From contig NZ_LGTB01000008.1 of assembly GCF_001238275.1 (NCBI RefSeq), forward strand, positions 62,001-126,000: 64,000 bases of DNA. Reading direction: 5' to 3'. The notes beneath the pieces are model-generated. The model saw only the letters and a program-made list of their open reading frames with translations, did no database searches and was not told where the DNA came from. The position numbers and the translations under genes are program-made. The DNA comes from Bradyrhizobium viridifuturi. Lineage in GTDB: Bacteria; Pseudomonadota; Alphaproteobacteria; Rhizobiales; Xanthobacteraceae. Positions 36,295-45,468 of this stretch are shown here, piece by piece. Each line of letters begins with the position of its first letter. Positions within the stretch are counted from its first letter, which is position 1.

Positions 36295-37854
36295 TTACGG
36301 CCGCGTCGACATGTTGCTCGGCGGGCCGGCCTTGCGGATCGGCTCGGCAAGGCGCGCGAATTCGCAGAGCAGCGAACGCGTCTTGCGCGGATCGATCACC
36401 TCCTCGACCCAGAACTTCTCGGCCGAGCGGAACGGCGAGCGCAGCTTGTTGAGGCGGTCCTCGATCTCGCGCAGCTTGGCGGCGGGATCGGCGGCCGCGT
36501 CGATCTCGGCACGATAGGCCGCCTCGATGCCGCCCTCGAGCGGCAGCGAACCCCAGTAGGCCGATGGCCAGGCATAGCGCATCGAGAAGCGGTTGGCCGG
36601 CTGATGCACCACGCCGGCGACGCCGAAGGCGTTGCGGATGATGATGGTGCACCACGGCACCGTGCTCTGGTTGACCGCGGCCATCGCCCGCACGCCGTGG
36701 CGGATGGTCGCCGACTTCTCCGCCTCGAGCCCGATCATGAAGCCGGGGCAATCCATCAGATAGACCACCGGCAGATGGAAGGTCTCGGCGAAGTCGACCC
36801 AGCGCACCACCTTGGCGCAGGCATCCGCGGTCCACGAGCCGCCGTAGTGGAACGGGTCGCTGGCGAGCAGCAGCACTGCCCTGCCCTCGATCCGCGCCAG
36901 GCCGGTGATGACCGGGCGGCCGAAATTGGCGGCGACCTCGAAGAACGAGCCCTTGTCGACCACCGCCTCGATGATCGGCCGCATCTTGTAGACCTGGCGG
37001 CGGTTGCGCGGCACGGCCTTGAGCAGCGATTCCTCGGCACGTTCCGGATCATCGGTGCAGGGAATGGTCGGCGGCAGATCGTAGACCGACGCCGGCAGAT
37101 AGGACAGGAAGCGCCGCGCATAGTCGAACGCCTCCTCCTCGGTCTCGACGGCCTGGTCGATCGCGCCGGCGCGGGTCTGGATGTCGGCGCCGCCGAGCTC
37201 CTGCTTGGTCAGATCCTGGCCGAGCCGCTTCACCACCGGCGGGCCGGCGACGAACATCGCGGAATTCTTGGTCATGACAGAGTAGTGCGTCGCTGCCAGC
37301 CGCGCGGCGCCAAGGCCCGCGACCGAGCCGAGCCCGAGGCCGACCACCGGCACCCGCGCGAGATTGGCGGTCGTGTACCAGTACCAGCGCGTGCCACCGA
37401 CGCCGCCGGGCAGATTGGCGGCGCCCCTGGTCTCGATCGTCTTCACCGAGCCGCCGCCGCCGGAGCCTTCGATCACGCGGACGATCGGCAGGCGGAAGTC
37501 GTGGGCCATCTCCTCGGCCATCAACGGCTTGGCGGAGATCGATGCATCGGCCGAGCCGCCGCGCACGGTGAAATCGTCGCCGACCACCACCACGGTGCGG
37601 CCGTCGACCCTGGCACGGCCGAACACGCAGTTCGCCGGCGTCAGATGCTTGAGTTCGTTGCTCTCGTCGTATTCGGCGATGCCGGAGATGGCGCCGACCT
37701 CGTGAAAGCTGTTCTGGTCGACGAGCTTGTCGATGCGCTCACGAACCGTGAGCCGGCCCTGGTCGCGTTGCCGCTTGACCTTGTCAACGCCTCCCATCTC
37801 CCGCGCGAACGCTTCGCGCCGGGCGAGGTCGTCGAGTTCCGGCTTCCAGTTCAT
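36295..37854 (-). CDS. Acyl-CoA carboxylase carboxyltransferase (beta) subunit
   Basis: The 519-residue protein has the two crotonase-like halves of biotin-dependent carboxyltransferases (PccB/AccD5 type): RVIEGSGGGGSVKTIETRGAA and GLGLGSVAGLGAARLAATHY in the N-half, and YLMDCPGFMIGLEAEKSATIRHG in the C-half. It transfers a carboxyl group from biotin on a carrier protein to an acyl-CoA. A strong GGAGG site precedes the ATG. Its start lies inside the end of the IclR gene (71-base overlap), so the two are coupled. No biotin carboxylase is in view; the carrier is probably the 73-residue protein at 38889. Confidence 0.92.
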   Translation of the reverse strand: MNWKPELDDLARREAFAREMGGVDKVKRQRDQGRLTVRERIDKLVDQNSFHEVGAISGIAEYDESNELKHLTPANCVFGRARVDGRTVVVVGDDFTVRGGSADASISAKPLMAEEMAHDFRLPIVRVIEGSGGGGSVKTIETRGAANLPGGVGGTRWYWYTTANLARVPVVGLGLGSVAGLGAARLAATHYSVMTKNSAMFVAGPPVVKRLGQDLTKQELGGADIQTRAGAIDQAVETEEEAFDYARRFLSYLPASVYDLPPTIPCTDDPERAEESLLKAVPRNRRQVYKMRPIIEAVVDKGSFFEVAANFGRPVITGLARIEGRAVLLLASDPFHYGGSWTADACAKVVRWVDFAETFHLPVVYLMDCPGFMIGLEAEKSATIRHGVRAMAAVNQSTVPWCTIIIRNAFGVAGVVHQPANRFSMRYAWPSAYWGSLPLEGGIEAAYRAEIDAAADPAAKLREIEDRLNKLRSPFRSAEKFWVEEVIDPRKTRSLLCEFARLAEPIRKAGPPSNMSTRP

Positions 37855-38758
37855 TCATTGCCTCCGTCTTGATGATTTTGTTGTTGTTATGGGTGGTCAC
37901 GGGAAGCGACTTGCGCTCGATCCGATTGCTGAAGATGTCGCCGTCGGCGCCTTCGAGCAAGCTGCCGAGTGCGGCGGCGAGGTCGACCATCTGCGGTGCG
38001 ACCTCGCGGTGCAGCCGCTGCTCGTCATACATCGCCGACAGCAGGCCGATCGTGGTGACCACATAGGTCTGATATTGCGGCGACCACAGCGGCACCGCGA
38101 CGCCGTTGATGTGCGGGCTCCACAGGCCGCAGGCAACGACGTAGCCGTGCTCCTGCAGATGCCGGCGATTGGCCGCGATGCGCGGCGTCAGCATCTTGGC
38201 GCTCTCGGGCAGTTCGCCTTCCATCTCCGCGATCAGCGCATCGCCGATCGCAGGATCGAGCGCCGCGGTATAGGCGTGGCCGGCGGCGGTGGTCGCCATC
38301 GAGATGCGGCTGCCGGTGGCCTCATGCAGGCCGAGCGCATTCGCCGCGCGGGCGAACTCCAGATAGACCAGATGAAAGCGGTCCGGGATGACGAAGCCCA
38401 CCGTGCCGGGCAATTGATCGGCGACATCCTGCAAACGCAGCCGGATCAGATTGCGGAGCTGCAGCCCCTTCATCATCGAGGTGCTCATCGCAACCGCGCT
38501 CGGGCCGATGCGATATTTCTGATCGCGCGGCAGATAGACGAGCTGTCCCATCCGCGTCAGCGTGTGCGTCAAGCGCGACACTGTCGATCGCGGCAGGCCG
38601 CAGCGGTTCGAGATCTCGAGATTGCCGAGCCGCGCTTCATGTCCCTCGAAGCACCGCAATACATCAAACGCGCGCGACACCACCTGGATGACATCGCCAT
38701 CGCCAGTCTCGCTGGCGAGCATTCCCTGCCGGCTAAGCCGTTCCGAGCGCCGTCCCAT
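37784..38758 (-). CDS. IclR family transcriptional regulator
   Basis: The 324-residue regulator has an IclR winged helix (VVSRAFDVLRCFEGHEARLGNLEIS, CGLPRSTVSRLTHTLTRMGQL) and the C-terminal effector domain ending around the ATTIGLLSAMYDEQRL-like region. I prefer the start at 38758 (GGAG nine bases upstream) over the ATG 15 bases earlier, which lies in a predicted operator and has no ribosome site. The C-terminal tail overlaps the carboxyltransferase gene by 71 bases. Two copies of a 17-base palindrome in the spacer to the biotin carrier gene make it the likely autoregulated controller of both flanks. Confidence 0.9.
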   Translation of the reverse strand: MGRRSERLSRQGMLASETGDGDVIQVVSRAFDVLRCFEGHEARLGNLEISNRCGLPRSTVSRLTHTLTRMGQLVYLPRDQKYRIGPSAVAMSTSMMKGLQLRNLIRLRLQDVADQLPGTVGFVIPDRFHLVYLEFARAANALGLHEATGSRISMATTAAGHAYTAALDPAIGDALIAEMEGELPESAKMLTPRIAANRRHLQEHGYVVACGLWSPHINGVAVPLWSPQYQTYVVTTIGLLSAMYDEQRLHREVAPQMVDLAAALGSLLEGADGDIFSNRIERKSLPVTTHNNNKIIKTEAMNELEAGTRRPRPARSVRAGDGRR

Positions 38759-38771
38759 CTTGTTTGGCTCC

Positions 38772-38788
38772 ATTCCGTCTTGCGGAAT
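38772..38788. promoter_or_regulatory. Predicted IclR operator 1
   Basis: ATTCCG-N5-CGGAAT is a perfect palindrome and shares the 13-mer TTCCGCAAGACGG (minus strand) with operator 2. A further ATTCC half-site follows at 38792-38796, making GGAAT-AAA-ATTCC. It sits just before the IclR start. Confidence 0.6.
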
Positions 38789-38860
38789 AAAATTCCACTT
38801 GCAGATGAAGCTACCTCAGGCAATCTGCCGCCACAACAAAAAGCCGTTCGCCGGATGAAA

Positions 38861-38877
38861 TTTCCGCAAGACGGTAT
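38861..38877. promoter_or_regulatory. Predicted IclR operator 2
   Basis: TTTCCG-N5-CGGTAT contains TTCCGCAAGACGG on the plus strand, identical to 13 bases of operator 1 in the opposite orientation. It ends 11 bases before the biotin-carrier start codon, where bound protein would block transcription or translation start. Confidence 0.55.
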
Positions 38878-38888
38878 CGGAGAGTGGA

Positions 38889-39110
38889 ATGCCAGAGATC
38901 AAGGTTGTGACCGAGGTTGCCGGGCGCGTTTGCGCGCTTTCTGTTGAAACCGGCAGCAGCATCGGCAGCGGCGACGAGATTGCGTTCGTCGAGGCGATGA
39001 AGATGGAGATCCCGGTCACATCGACGGCAGCAGGCAAAATCAAGTCGATTCTGGTGCGGATTGACGATGTCATCGCCGAAGGCCAGGCGATCGCGATCGT
39101 CGAGACCTGA
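38889..39110 (+). CDS. Stand-alone biotin/lipoyl attachment domain protein (biotin carboxyl carrier)
   Basis: The 73-residue protein is just one biotinyl domain: VTEVAGRVCALSVETGSSIG, then FVEAMKMEIPV with the biotin-accepting lysine in EAMKM, then GKIKSILVRIDDVIAEGQAI. Biotin carriers are usually fused to biotin carboxylase or at least 150 residues long (AccB); this minimal form is uncommon. It is divergent from the IclR-carboxyltransferase pair with operator-like sites between, so it probably carries CO2 for that carboxyltransferase. A lipoyl role is less likely given the MKM motif. Confidence 0.9.
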   Translation: MPEIKVVTEVAGRVCALSVETGSSIGSGDEIAFVEAMKMEIPVTSTAAGKIKSILVRIDDVIAEGQAIAIVET

Positions 39111-39264
39111 CGGCGACCGCTCAAATCTCACCCGCGACAATCTGTCTGGTGATGCACGGGCATTAATCGCCGGCTTGCGCGGGTGGTGGCGTTGCCATCG
39201 CAAGTTCGTGATGCAATCATTTCTCTTCAGAAAAGTTTCGCACGGCGAAACACTGGGAGGAATT

Positions 39265-40427
39265 ATGCTTCTTCGGCTGATGGCGCGTGCGCCTGTCGCT
39301 CTTGCCGGCCTTTTGATCGTCGCTGCCCTGCCCGCCTCGGCCGAGGACATCAAGCTGCCGCCGACCATGGCGGTGACCGCCTATGACACCGGCACCGCCG
39401 GCTTCAACATCGCGGTCGGCGTCGGCAAGATGATGAAGGACAAATATGGCACCGACGTCCGCGTGCTGCCGGCCGGCAACGACGTCGCGCGGCTAGCGCC
39501 GCTGCGCGCCAAGCGCGCGATCTCCTCGGCGATGGGGTCGGGTACGTATTTCGCGCAGGAAGGCGTGTTCGAGTTCGGCGCCAGGGAATGGGGCCCGCAG
39601 TCGCTGCAGCTGCTGCTGTCGTCGGTCGACTGCAATTGCGGCGCGCTCGGCGTTGCGGCCGATGCCGGCGTCAAGGAGATGAAGGATCTGCGCGGCAAGC
39701 GCGTCGGCTTCGTGGTCGGCTCGCCGGCGCTGAACCAGAACTCGCTTGCCATGCTCGCCTTCGGCGGTCTGACCGAGAAGGACGTCAAGATCGTCGAGTT
39801 CGCAAGCTACGGCGCGATGTGGAAGGGCCTGATCAACAACGACGCTGACGCGCCTTCGGCACCACCATCACCGGCCCCGCCAAGGAAGCCGAGACCTCGC
39901 CGCGCGGATTGATGTGGCCACCGCTGCCCGCCGACGACAAGGACGGCTGGGCGCGGGTGAAGAAGGTCGGCTCGTTCTTCTTCCCGCAAACCGCGACCTG
40001 CGGCGCCGGCATCACGCCCGACAAGCCGATCCAGCTTGGCAATTATCCCTACCCGATCTTCGTCGCCTATGCCGCGCAGCCGGCCGACCAGATCTATGCG
40101 ATCACCAAGGCGATGATCGTCAACTACGACGCCTACAAGGATTCGGCGCCCGGGGCCGCCGGCCTCGGCGCCGACCGGCAGACCAAGAACTGGGTCGTTC
40201 CCGTGCATCCCGGCGCGGTCAAGGCGCTCAAGGAGACCGGCCACTGGAGCGACGCGCAGGAGGCGCACAACTCCGCGCTTTACAAGCGGCAGGAGGTGCT
40301 TGCCGCCGCCTGGACCGACTACGGCAAGTCGAACCCGCCGGCGGACGACAAGGCCTTTCTCGACGGCTGGATGAAGGCGCGTGCCACGGCGCTGGCGAAA
40401 GCCAGCATGCCGAACGGCTTTGAGTAA
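39265..40427 (+). pseudogene. TAXI-family TRAP transporter solute-binding protein, one apparent missing base
   Basis: A GGGAGG ribosome site precedes MLLRLMARAPVALAGLLI and a signal peptide likely cut after ASA near residue 26. The mature part contains AYDTGTAGFNIAVGVGKMM and GKRVGFVVGSPAL, typical of TAXI proteins. Near 39853, gacgcgccttc should be gacgcggccttc; adding one G joins the frames (expected DAAFGTTITGPAKEAE) and gives about 387 residues ending KASMPNGFE. It delivers solute to the fused permease encoded 47 bases downstream. The best-known TAXI protein of known structure binds glutamate or glutamine, which fits the glutaminase gene two genes on, but the ligand is unproven. Confidence 0.87.
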
Positions 40428-40474
40428 CGCCCGCCGGGCCTGCGGCCAAAACCAACAGCATTGGGGGATGCGTG

Positions 40475-42538
40475 ATGCCCGATAACGCCGCGGCCGCGCC
40501 TGCGAAGCGAATCGAGTTCGAGGATCCGCACGCCGGCCTCGACAATCTGCAGGAGGCCGAGGTCACGCGCGTGCGCTCCTTGCACGGGCCGTGGCGCTGG
40601 GCGCTGGTGGTTGCGACCGCCGCGACCATCCTGCTCTGCATCAACCAGCAATTCTCGCTGCGCTTCTTCATCGACTACACCCAGCTCAACACCGAGTATT
40701 TCTATCTTCTGATCGCGCTGATGCTGCCGTTCACGTTCCTGATCTTTCCGGGAACGGAGCGCGCTTCGCTGACGCGCATTCCCTGGTATGACCTCGCGCT
40801 CGCGGTCGCGACCTTCGCCGCCTCGATCTGGCTGATGCTGAACGTGCGCAAGGCGGCGCAATATGGCTGGGAATCCGACGGCGCACCGCGCAACGTCATC
40901 ATCGCCGGCCTCGTAATGTGGGCGATGCTGATGGAGGCGCTGCGCCGGACCGGCGGCTGGAGCCTGCTGCTCAGCGTGCTCCCCTTCACCGTCTATCCGC
41001 TGTTTGCCGAAGCGGGCTGGCTCGGCCCCTTCCGAGGCTCGCAGCTCACGCTCGACCAGACCACCGCCTATCACGTGCTGTCGGGCGAGAGCCTGCTCGG
41101 CATCCCGATCCAGGCCTTCGCCGACACCGTGATCGGCTTCCTGGTGTTCGGCACCGCGCTGATGATGACCGGCGCCGGAAAGTTCTTCATCAACCTCGCC
41201 TTCGCGCTGTGCGGCACGTTCCGCGGCGGTGCCGCCAAGGTGTGCATTTTCGCCTCCGGCCTGCTCGGCATGATGTCCGGCTCGATCGTCTCCAACGTGC
41301 TGACAGCAGGCACCATGACGATCCCGGTCATGAAAAGGAGCGGCTTCCGCGCCTCCTATGCCGGCGCGATCGAGGCCTGCGCTTCGACCGGCGCGGTGCT
41401 GGCGCCGCCGGTGATGGGCGCGACCGCGTTCGTGATCGCCCAATTCCTCAACATCAGCTACGCCGAGGTCGCGGTCGCCGCGATCGTCCCGGCGACGCTG
41501 TACTATATCGGCCTCTTCATGCAGGTCGATTCCTACGCCGCGCGCCATGGGCTGAAGGGCATCCCGCGCGCCGAGCTGCCGCGGGTGATGGATACGATCA
41601 AGGACGGCTGGTACTACGTCTTCGTGATCGCGCTGCTGATCGTGATGCTGCTGTATTTCAAGCGCGAGAGCCACGCGCCGTTCTACGCGACCGCGCTGTT
41701 GCTGGTGCTCAACCAGATCTTCTCCAAGGACACTCGCTGGAGCTTCGCGACGATCGGAAAATTCCTCGAAGTCAACGGCCGCACCTTCGTCGAACTGGTC
41801 GGTATCCTCGCCGGCTGCGGCCTCTTGATCGGCGCGTTCTCGATGACCGGCGTGGTTTCGAGCCTCGCCAACGACCTGCTGACGCTCGCCGGCGACAACG
41901 CGTTCCTGCTGCTCGTGATGTGCGCCTTCACCAGCCTGATCCTCGGCCTCGGGCTGACCACAACGGCCTGCTACATCTTCCTCGCCATCCTGGTCGCGCC
42001 AGCGCTGGAGAAGCTCGGACTCAACCGGATGGCAGTGCACATGTTCATCTTCTACTGGGGCATGCTGTCGTCGATCACGCCGCCGGTCGCGATCGCCTCC
42101 TTTGCCGCGGCCGGCATCGCCGGATCGCCCGCGATGAAGACCGGATGGGAATCGATGTGGGTCGGCAGCATCATCTATTTCATCCCGTTCTTCTTCGTAC
42201 TCAACCCGGCGCTGGTGATGCAGGGCCCAAGCCCCTATCTCGCCGGCCTCGGCCTGATGGCGCTGGCAGCGTGCGGCACGCTGTTCATCTGCGGCGGCAT
42301 CCAGGGCTATCAGGCGTTCGTCGGCGACCTCCGCGGCGCCGGCGCGCTGGAGTGGCCGCTGCGGGTGCTGCTTGTGATCGGCGGCTTCGTGCTGGCGACG
42401 CCCGGCGGCGGCATCAACCCGCTGTCGCAGTTGCAAGTGACGCTGCTGGGGCTGGCGATCCTCGCCCCGACGATCCTGATCGCGCTGATGCTGGTCCGCC
42501 GCCAGGCGCTGGTCCCGAACCAGTTGCGCGCGCCCTGA
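40475..42538 (+). CDS. TRAP transporter fused permease (DctQ-DctM type)
   Basis: The 687-residue inner-membrane protein fuses the small and large TRAP permease subunits: an N-terminal segment with about four helices, then the 4TM-12TM DctM-like part with TGAGKFFINLAFALCGTFRGG and SGLLGMMSGSIVSNVLTAGTMTIP, the conserved substrate/sodium motifs, and GLGLTTTACYIFLAILVAPAL. This fused form is the usual partner of TAXI proteins. The ATG at 40475 follows a GGGGGA ribosome site; a GTG immediately before is the alternative start. It is followed closely by the glutaminase gene, so the three genes look like one operon. Confidence 0.93.
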   Translation: MPDNAAAAPAKRIEFEDPHAGLDNLQEAEVTRVRSLHGPWRWALVVATAATILLCINQQFSLRFFIDYTQLNTEYFYLLIALMLPFTFLIFPGTERASLTRIPWYDLALAVATFAASIWLMLNVRKAAQYGWESDGAPRNVIIAGLVMWAMLMEALRRTGGWSLLLSVLPFTVYPLFAEAGWLGPFRGSQLTLDQTTAYHVLSGESLLGIPIQAFADTVIGFLVFGTALMMTGAGKFFINLAFALCGTFRGGAAKVCIFASGLLGMMSGSIVSNVLTAGTMTIPVMKRSGFRASYAGAIEACASTGAVLAPPVMGATAFVIAQFLNISYAEVAVAAIVPATLYYIGLFMQVDSYAARHGLKGIPRAELPRVMDTIKDGWYYVFVIALLIVMLLYFKRESHAPFYATALLLVLNQIFSKDTRWSFATIGKFLEVNGRTFVELVGILAGCGLLIGAFSMTGVVSSLANDLLTLAGDNAFLLLVMCAFTSLILGLGLTTTACYIFLAILVAPALEKLGLNRMAVHMFIFYWGMLSSITPPVAIASFAAAGIAGSPAMKTGWESMWVGSIIYFIPFFFVLNPALVMQGPSPYLAGLGLMALAACGTLFICGGIQGYQAFVGDLRGAGALEWPLRVLLVIGGFVLATPGGGINPLSQLQVTLLGLAILAPTILIALMLVRRQALVPNQLRAP

Positions 42539-42560
42539 TTGCGTTGCACAACAGGAGGCG

Positions 42561-44419
42561 ATGAAACGATCGCCTCCTCCCGTCACCGCCAGCACCGTCA
42601 ACTGGACCCGCTCGCAGCCGCCGCTGCTGCGGTTTCTGCACACTTGTTACGCAAACTTCGTCACCGAGGCCGCCGGCGCAGTGGCCGATTACATCCCCGA
42701 GCTGGGCAAGGCCGATCCTGCCCATTTTGGCATCAGCCTCGCGACGCTTGACGGCCACGTCTACGAGGTCGGCGACACCCGCGTTCCCTTCACCATCCAG
42801 TCGATGTCCAAGCCGTTCGTGTTCGCGCTTGCGCTCGACACCCTGGGCGCCGAGCGGGTGGAGAGCGTGATCGGCGTCGAGCCGTCTGGCGACCCCTTCA
42901 ATTCGATCCGGCTCAATGCCGACAACCATCCGTTCAATGCGATGGTCAATGCCGGCGCGATCGCCTGCTCGGGCCTGCTCCATGTCGACAAGGGCGACGG
43001 TGCGTTCGATTATATTCGTCACGCGCTCGGCCGCTTCGCCGGCCGCGAGCTCGACGTCGACGAGGCGGTCTACGCCTCCGAGAGCGCCACCGGCGACCGC
43101 AACCGGGCGATCGGCTATCTCTTGCGCACCAACAGCGTGATCACCGAGAACGTGCCGGCGGTGCTCGACGTCTATTTCCGGCAATGCGCCATCCTCGTCA
43201 CCGCGCGCGACACCGCCGTGATGGCGGCGACGCTCGCCAACCGCGGCATCAACCCGCTGACCGGCGAGCAGGTGGTGACGCCCTACGCGATCGCGCGCAC
43301 GCTGTCGGTGATGACCTCGTCGGGCATGTACGACTTCGCCGGCGAATGGATCTACCGCGTCGGCATTCCCGCCAAGAGCGGCGTCGGCGGCGGCATCCTG
43401 GCGGCGCTGCCGGCGCGGCTCGGGCTCGGCAGCTACTCGCCGAAGCTCGACAAGCACGGCAACAGCGTGCGCGGCATCAAGGTCTGCGAGACGCTGTCGG
43501 CGCACTACGACCTGCACATGCTGAACCGCAGCGACGACGCCCGCCACAGCATCATCGCCGACTACAACATCGGCAAGAACCCGTCGCGTCGGGTGCGGCG
43601 GCCACAGGAGCAGGAGATCCTGGCCAAGCACTTCCAGGAGGTGCGCGTGATCGAACTGGTCGGCACGCTGTCGCTCTCCAATGTCGACTATGTCTCGCGC
43701 CGCCTCGCCGGCAGCCCGCGACCGGAATTCGTGATCTTCGACCTGCGCCGCGTCACCGCGACGACGCGCGCCGGCGCCCGACTGGTGGCGGAGGCCTTCC
43801 AGGAGCTGGCCGAGCTCGCGTCACCGTGATCCTGTCCGGCATCAAGCGGACCTCGCGCGAATGGACCACGATCAGCGAGTGGACCAACCGGCTGGGCAAT
43901 ATCAGGGATTTCTACCTGCTCGACACCGCGATCGAATGGGCCGAGGACCAGATCGTCTACCGCTATGGCGGCTCGATCGACTTCCTCGAGACCACGGAGC
44001 TTGCCGAGCAACCGCTGCTTGCCGGACTGAGCGCCGACGAGATCGCCGATCTCGCCTCGCTCTGCGCGGTCAGGGCCTACCAGCCGAACGAAAAGATCAT
44101 CACCGCAGGCAGCGACGCGAGCTCGTTGTTCTTCCTGCGCAGCGGCGTGGTCCACGTCACCTTGCCCGACGGCATCCGGCTCGCGACGCTGACCGCCGGC
44201 ATGGCGTTCGGCGAGATGGCGCTGCTGGAGCCGAAGCGCTCGGCGGATGTGGTGGCCGACATGTCGGCCACCGCCTATGAGGTATCGATTGCAGATTTCG
44301 AGCGCTTCCGGGAGCAGCATCCGCGTGCCGGCGAGCGGATCATGCGCAACCTCGCCCAGATTCTCGCCGAGCGGCTGATCGTGGCGAACGCGAAGGTGGA
44401 TCTGCTGACGTCGGGGTAG
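42561..44419 (+). pseudogene. glsA: Glutaminase-STAS-cyclic-nucleotide-binding fusion, one apparent missing base
   Basis: A strong AGGAGG site precedes a 619-residue fusion. Residues about 25-310 are a serine-dependent glutaminase with the SxxK pair in QSMSKPF, NPFNAMVNAGAI-like core, YASESATGDRNRAI and KSGVGGGILAALPARLG. A STAS domain follows (RVIELVGTLSLSN to VTVILSGI), then a cNMP-binding domain with FGEMALLEPKRSADVVAD, which keeps the FGE and R(S)A phosphate-binding residues. Near 43816, gctcgcgtcacc should be gctcggcgtcacc; the missing G shifts the frame inside STAS. It converts glutamine to glutamate and ammonia, probably under nucleotide control. Confidence 0.9.
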
Positions 44420-44421
44420 GT

Positions 44422-44466
44422 CTTTCTGCTCGCTCGCCCCGCCCTTGCCGGGCGAGGCGAAGAAAG
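44422..44466. terminator. Bidirectional terminator between glsA and the CMD gene
   Basis: An outer stem ctttct/agaaag encloses an inner stem ctcgccc/gggcgag (44433-44439 and 44450-44456). It fills the 49-base gap between two convergent stop codons. The pyrimidine-rich arms act as short U-rich tracts in both directions. Confidence 0.65.
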
Positions 44467-44468
44467 GG

Positions 44469-44996
44469 TCAACTCACCACTTCCGTCACCGGCTGCATGT
44501 CGATCTCGAAAGTCTCGAGAAACTTCGACGTCATGATGTAGAAGCCGACCGAGAGCTGCAGCTCGATCAAGGCGGCCGGCGTCAGCAACGCCGCGATCGC
44601 CTTGAAGGTCGCGTCCGTCGGCTTCTTCAGCTTGACGATCTCGTCGGTGAAGGTGAGCGCGGCGCGCTGCACCTCGTTGAAGCAGCTCGCGGACTGCCAG
44701 TCGTCGAGCGCTGCGTTCTGCTCATCGGTAACGCCGACATTCTTGCCGATGCGCTTATGCGCGACGATTTCGTAAGGCGCCTCGCAGAGAATGCCGGTGC
44801 GCGTGATCGCAAGCTCACGCACGACCGGATCGAGCTCACCCTTGTGACGGATCGCGCCGCCGAGCCGGCAGTACTGTTCAAAGTAACTCGGCGAATGCGC
44901 CATCATGCGGAAGATGTTGGCGTTGCGGTTCTTGTCGAGGATCTCGCGGGTGCGCGGGCTTGCCTTCGCGGGATCGGAGTAGTCGATACGGGCCAT
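44469..44996 (-). CDS. Carboxymuconolactone decarboxylase (AhpD-like) family protein
   Basis: The 175-residue all-helical protein has LRELAITRTGILCEAPYEIVAH, the CMD core; the cysteine is single (ITRTGILCEAPYE) rather than the CxxC of AhpD, so peroxidase-reductase activity is doubtful. The start has AGGA just upstream. In bacteria these proteins act as decarboxylases or redox adaptors, and I cannot choose. The gene is monocistronic and convergent with glsA. Confidence 0.85.
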   Translation of the reverse strand: MARIDYSDPAKASPRTREILDKNRNANIFRMMAHSPSYFEQYCRLGGAIRHKGELDPVVRELAITRTGILCEAPYEIVAHKRIGKNVGVTDEQNAALDDWQSASCFNEVQRAALTFTDEIVKLKKPTDATFKAIAALLTPAALIELQLSVGFYIMTSKFLETFEIDMQPVTEVVS

Positions 44997-45241
44997 TTCC
45001 TAACCTTGATCTTGCTGTCGTTTCTGTCGGGTTCGAAACAGTATCTGCCGGCCGTCGCAGGAGCAACACGCCCGAGTCAAATTGCCGCCGCATTCAAAGA
45101 CAACCCTGCGAAAGTCGATATTCGCTGAGTGGGGACTCATCAAAGCGAATGCTCGACGCGGGGTGTTCCGAGTACAAAAATCTGGCCGTCTTGCGCGTTC
45201 TCGGCGCAACGATGAGTCACGCCCAAGTCTAGGGGAAACGC

Positions 45242-45343
45242 ATGAAGGAAGCCACCAAGAGGGCGGCCTCGGAAGCGCTTGCGCAAATGCTGGCGGTGAC
45301 GGCGATGCTCGTCATCGCCAGCTTTGTCTTTTACTGGCACTGA
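45242..45343 (+). CDS. Small single-pass membrane protein (33 aa)
   Basis: A short frame missed by most gene finders reads MKEATKRAASEALAQMLAVT then a hydrophobic helix ending SFVFYWH. An AGGGGA ribosome site lies six bases upstream. The amphipathic basic N-terminus plus single helix resembles small inner-membrane proteins. No family recognised. The 245-base spacer upstream shows nothing else. Confidence 0.45.
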   Translation: MKEATKRAASEALAQMLAVTAMLVIASFVFYWH

Positions 45344-45344
45344 A

Positions 45345-45389
45345 GCATGATCCCGAAAAGTGTGTAGCGGTTTTCGGAAAAGATCATGC
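45345..45389. repeat. Palindromic repeat, gcatgatccgaaaag family
   Basis: gcatgatc / gatcatgc ends with cgaaaag and cggttttcgg inside: a typical Bradyrhizobium intergenic palindrome, starting one base after the small membrane protein stop, where it may serve as a terminator. Confidence 0.75.
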
Positions 45390-45468
45390 CCAAAATGATC
45401 CGCAACTGGAGGGGCGAGAGCGACCCAATTCAGCCTGGTTTGGCGTTCTGACTGGATCGTTCAGCCCC

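Noticed and set aside
39909..40427. Separate gene for the second half of the TAXI protein
   Set aside because: It lacks a signal peptide and a ribosome site and completes the domain begun at 39265.
40319..42643. 774-codon open frame antisense to the TRAP permease gene
   Set aside because: It is a shadow of the GC-rich permease frame: Arg/His/Asp-rich composition, no family motifs, and the plus-strand permease is unmistakable.
43816..44419. Programmed frameshifting as the reason for the split glutaminase fusion
   Set aside because: No slippery heptamer or downstream pseudoknot is apparent, and eight similar one-base losses occur in unrelated genes, so error explains them all more simply.
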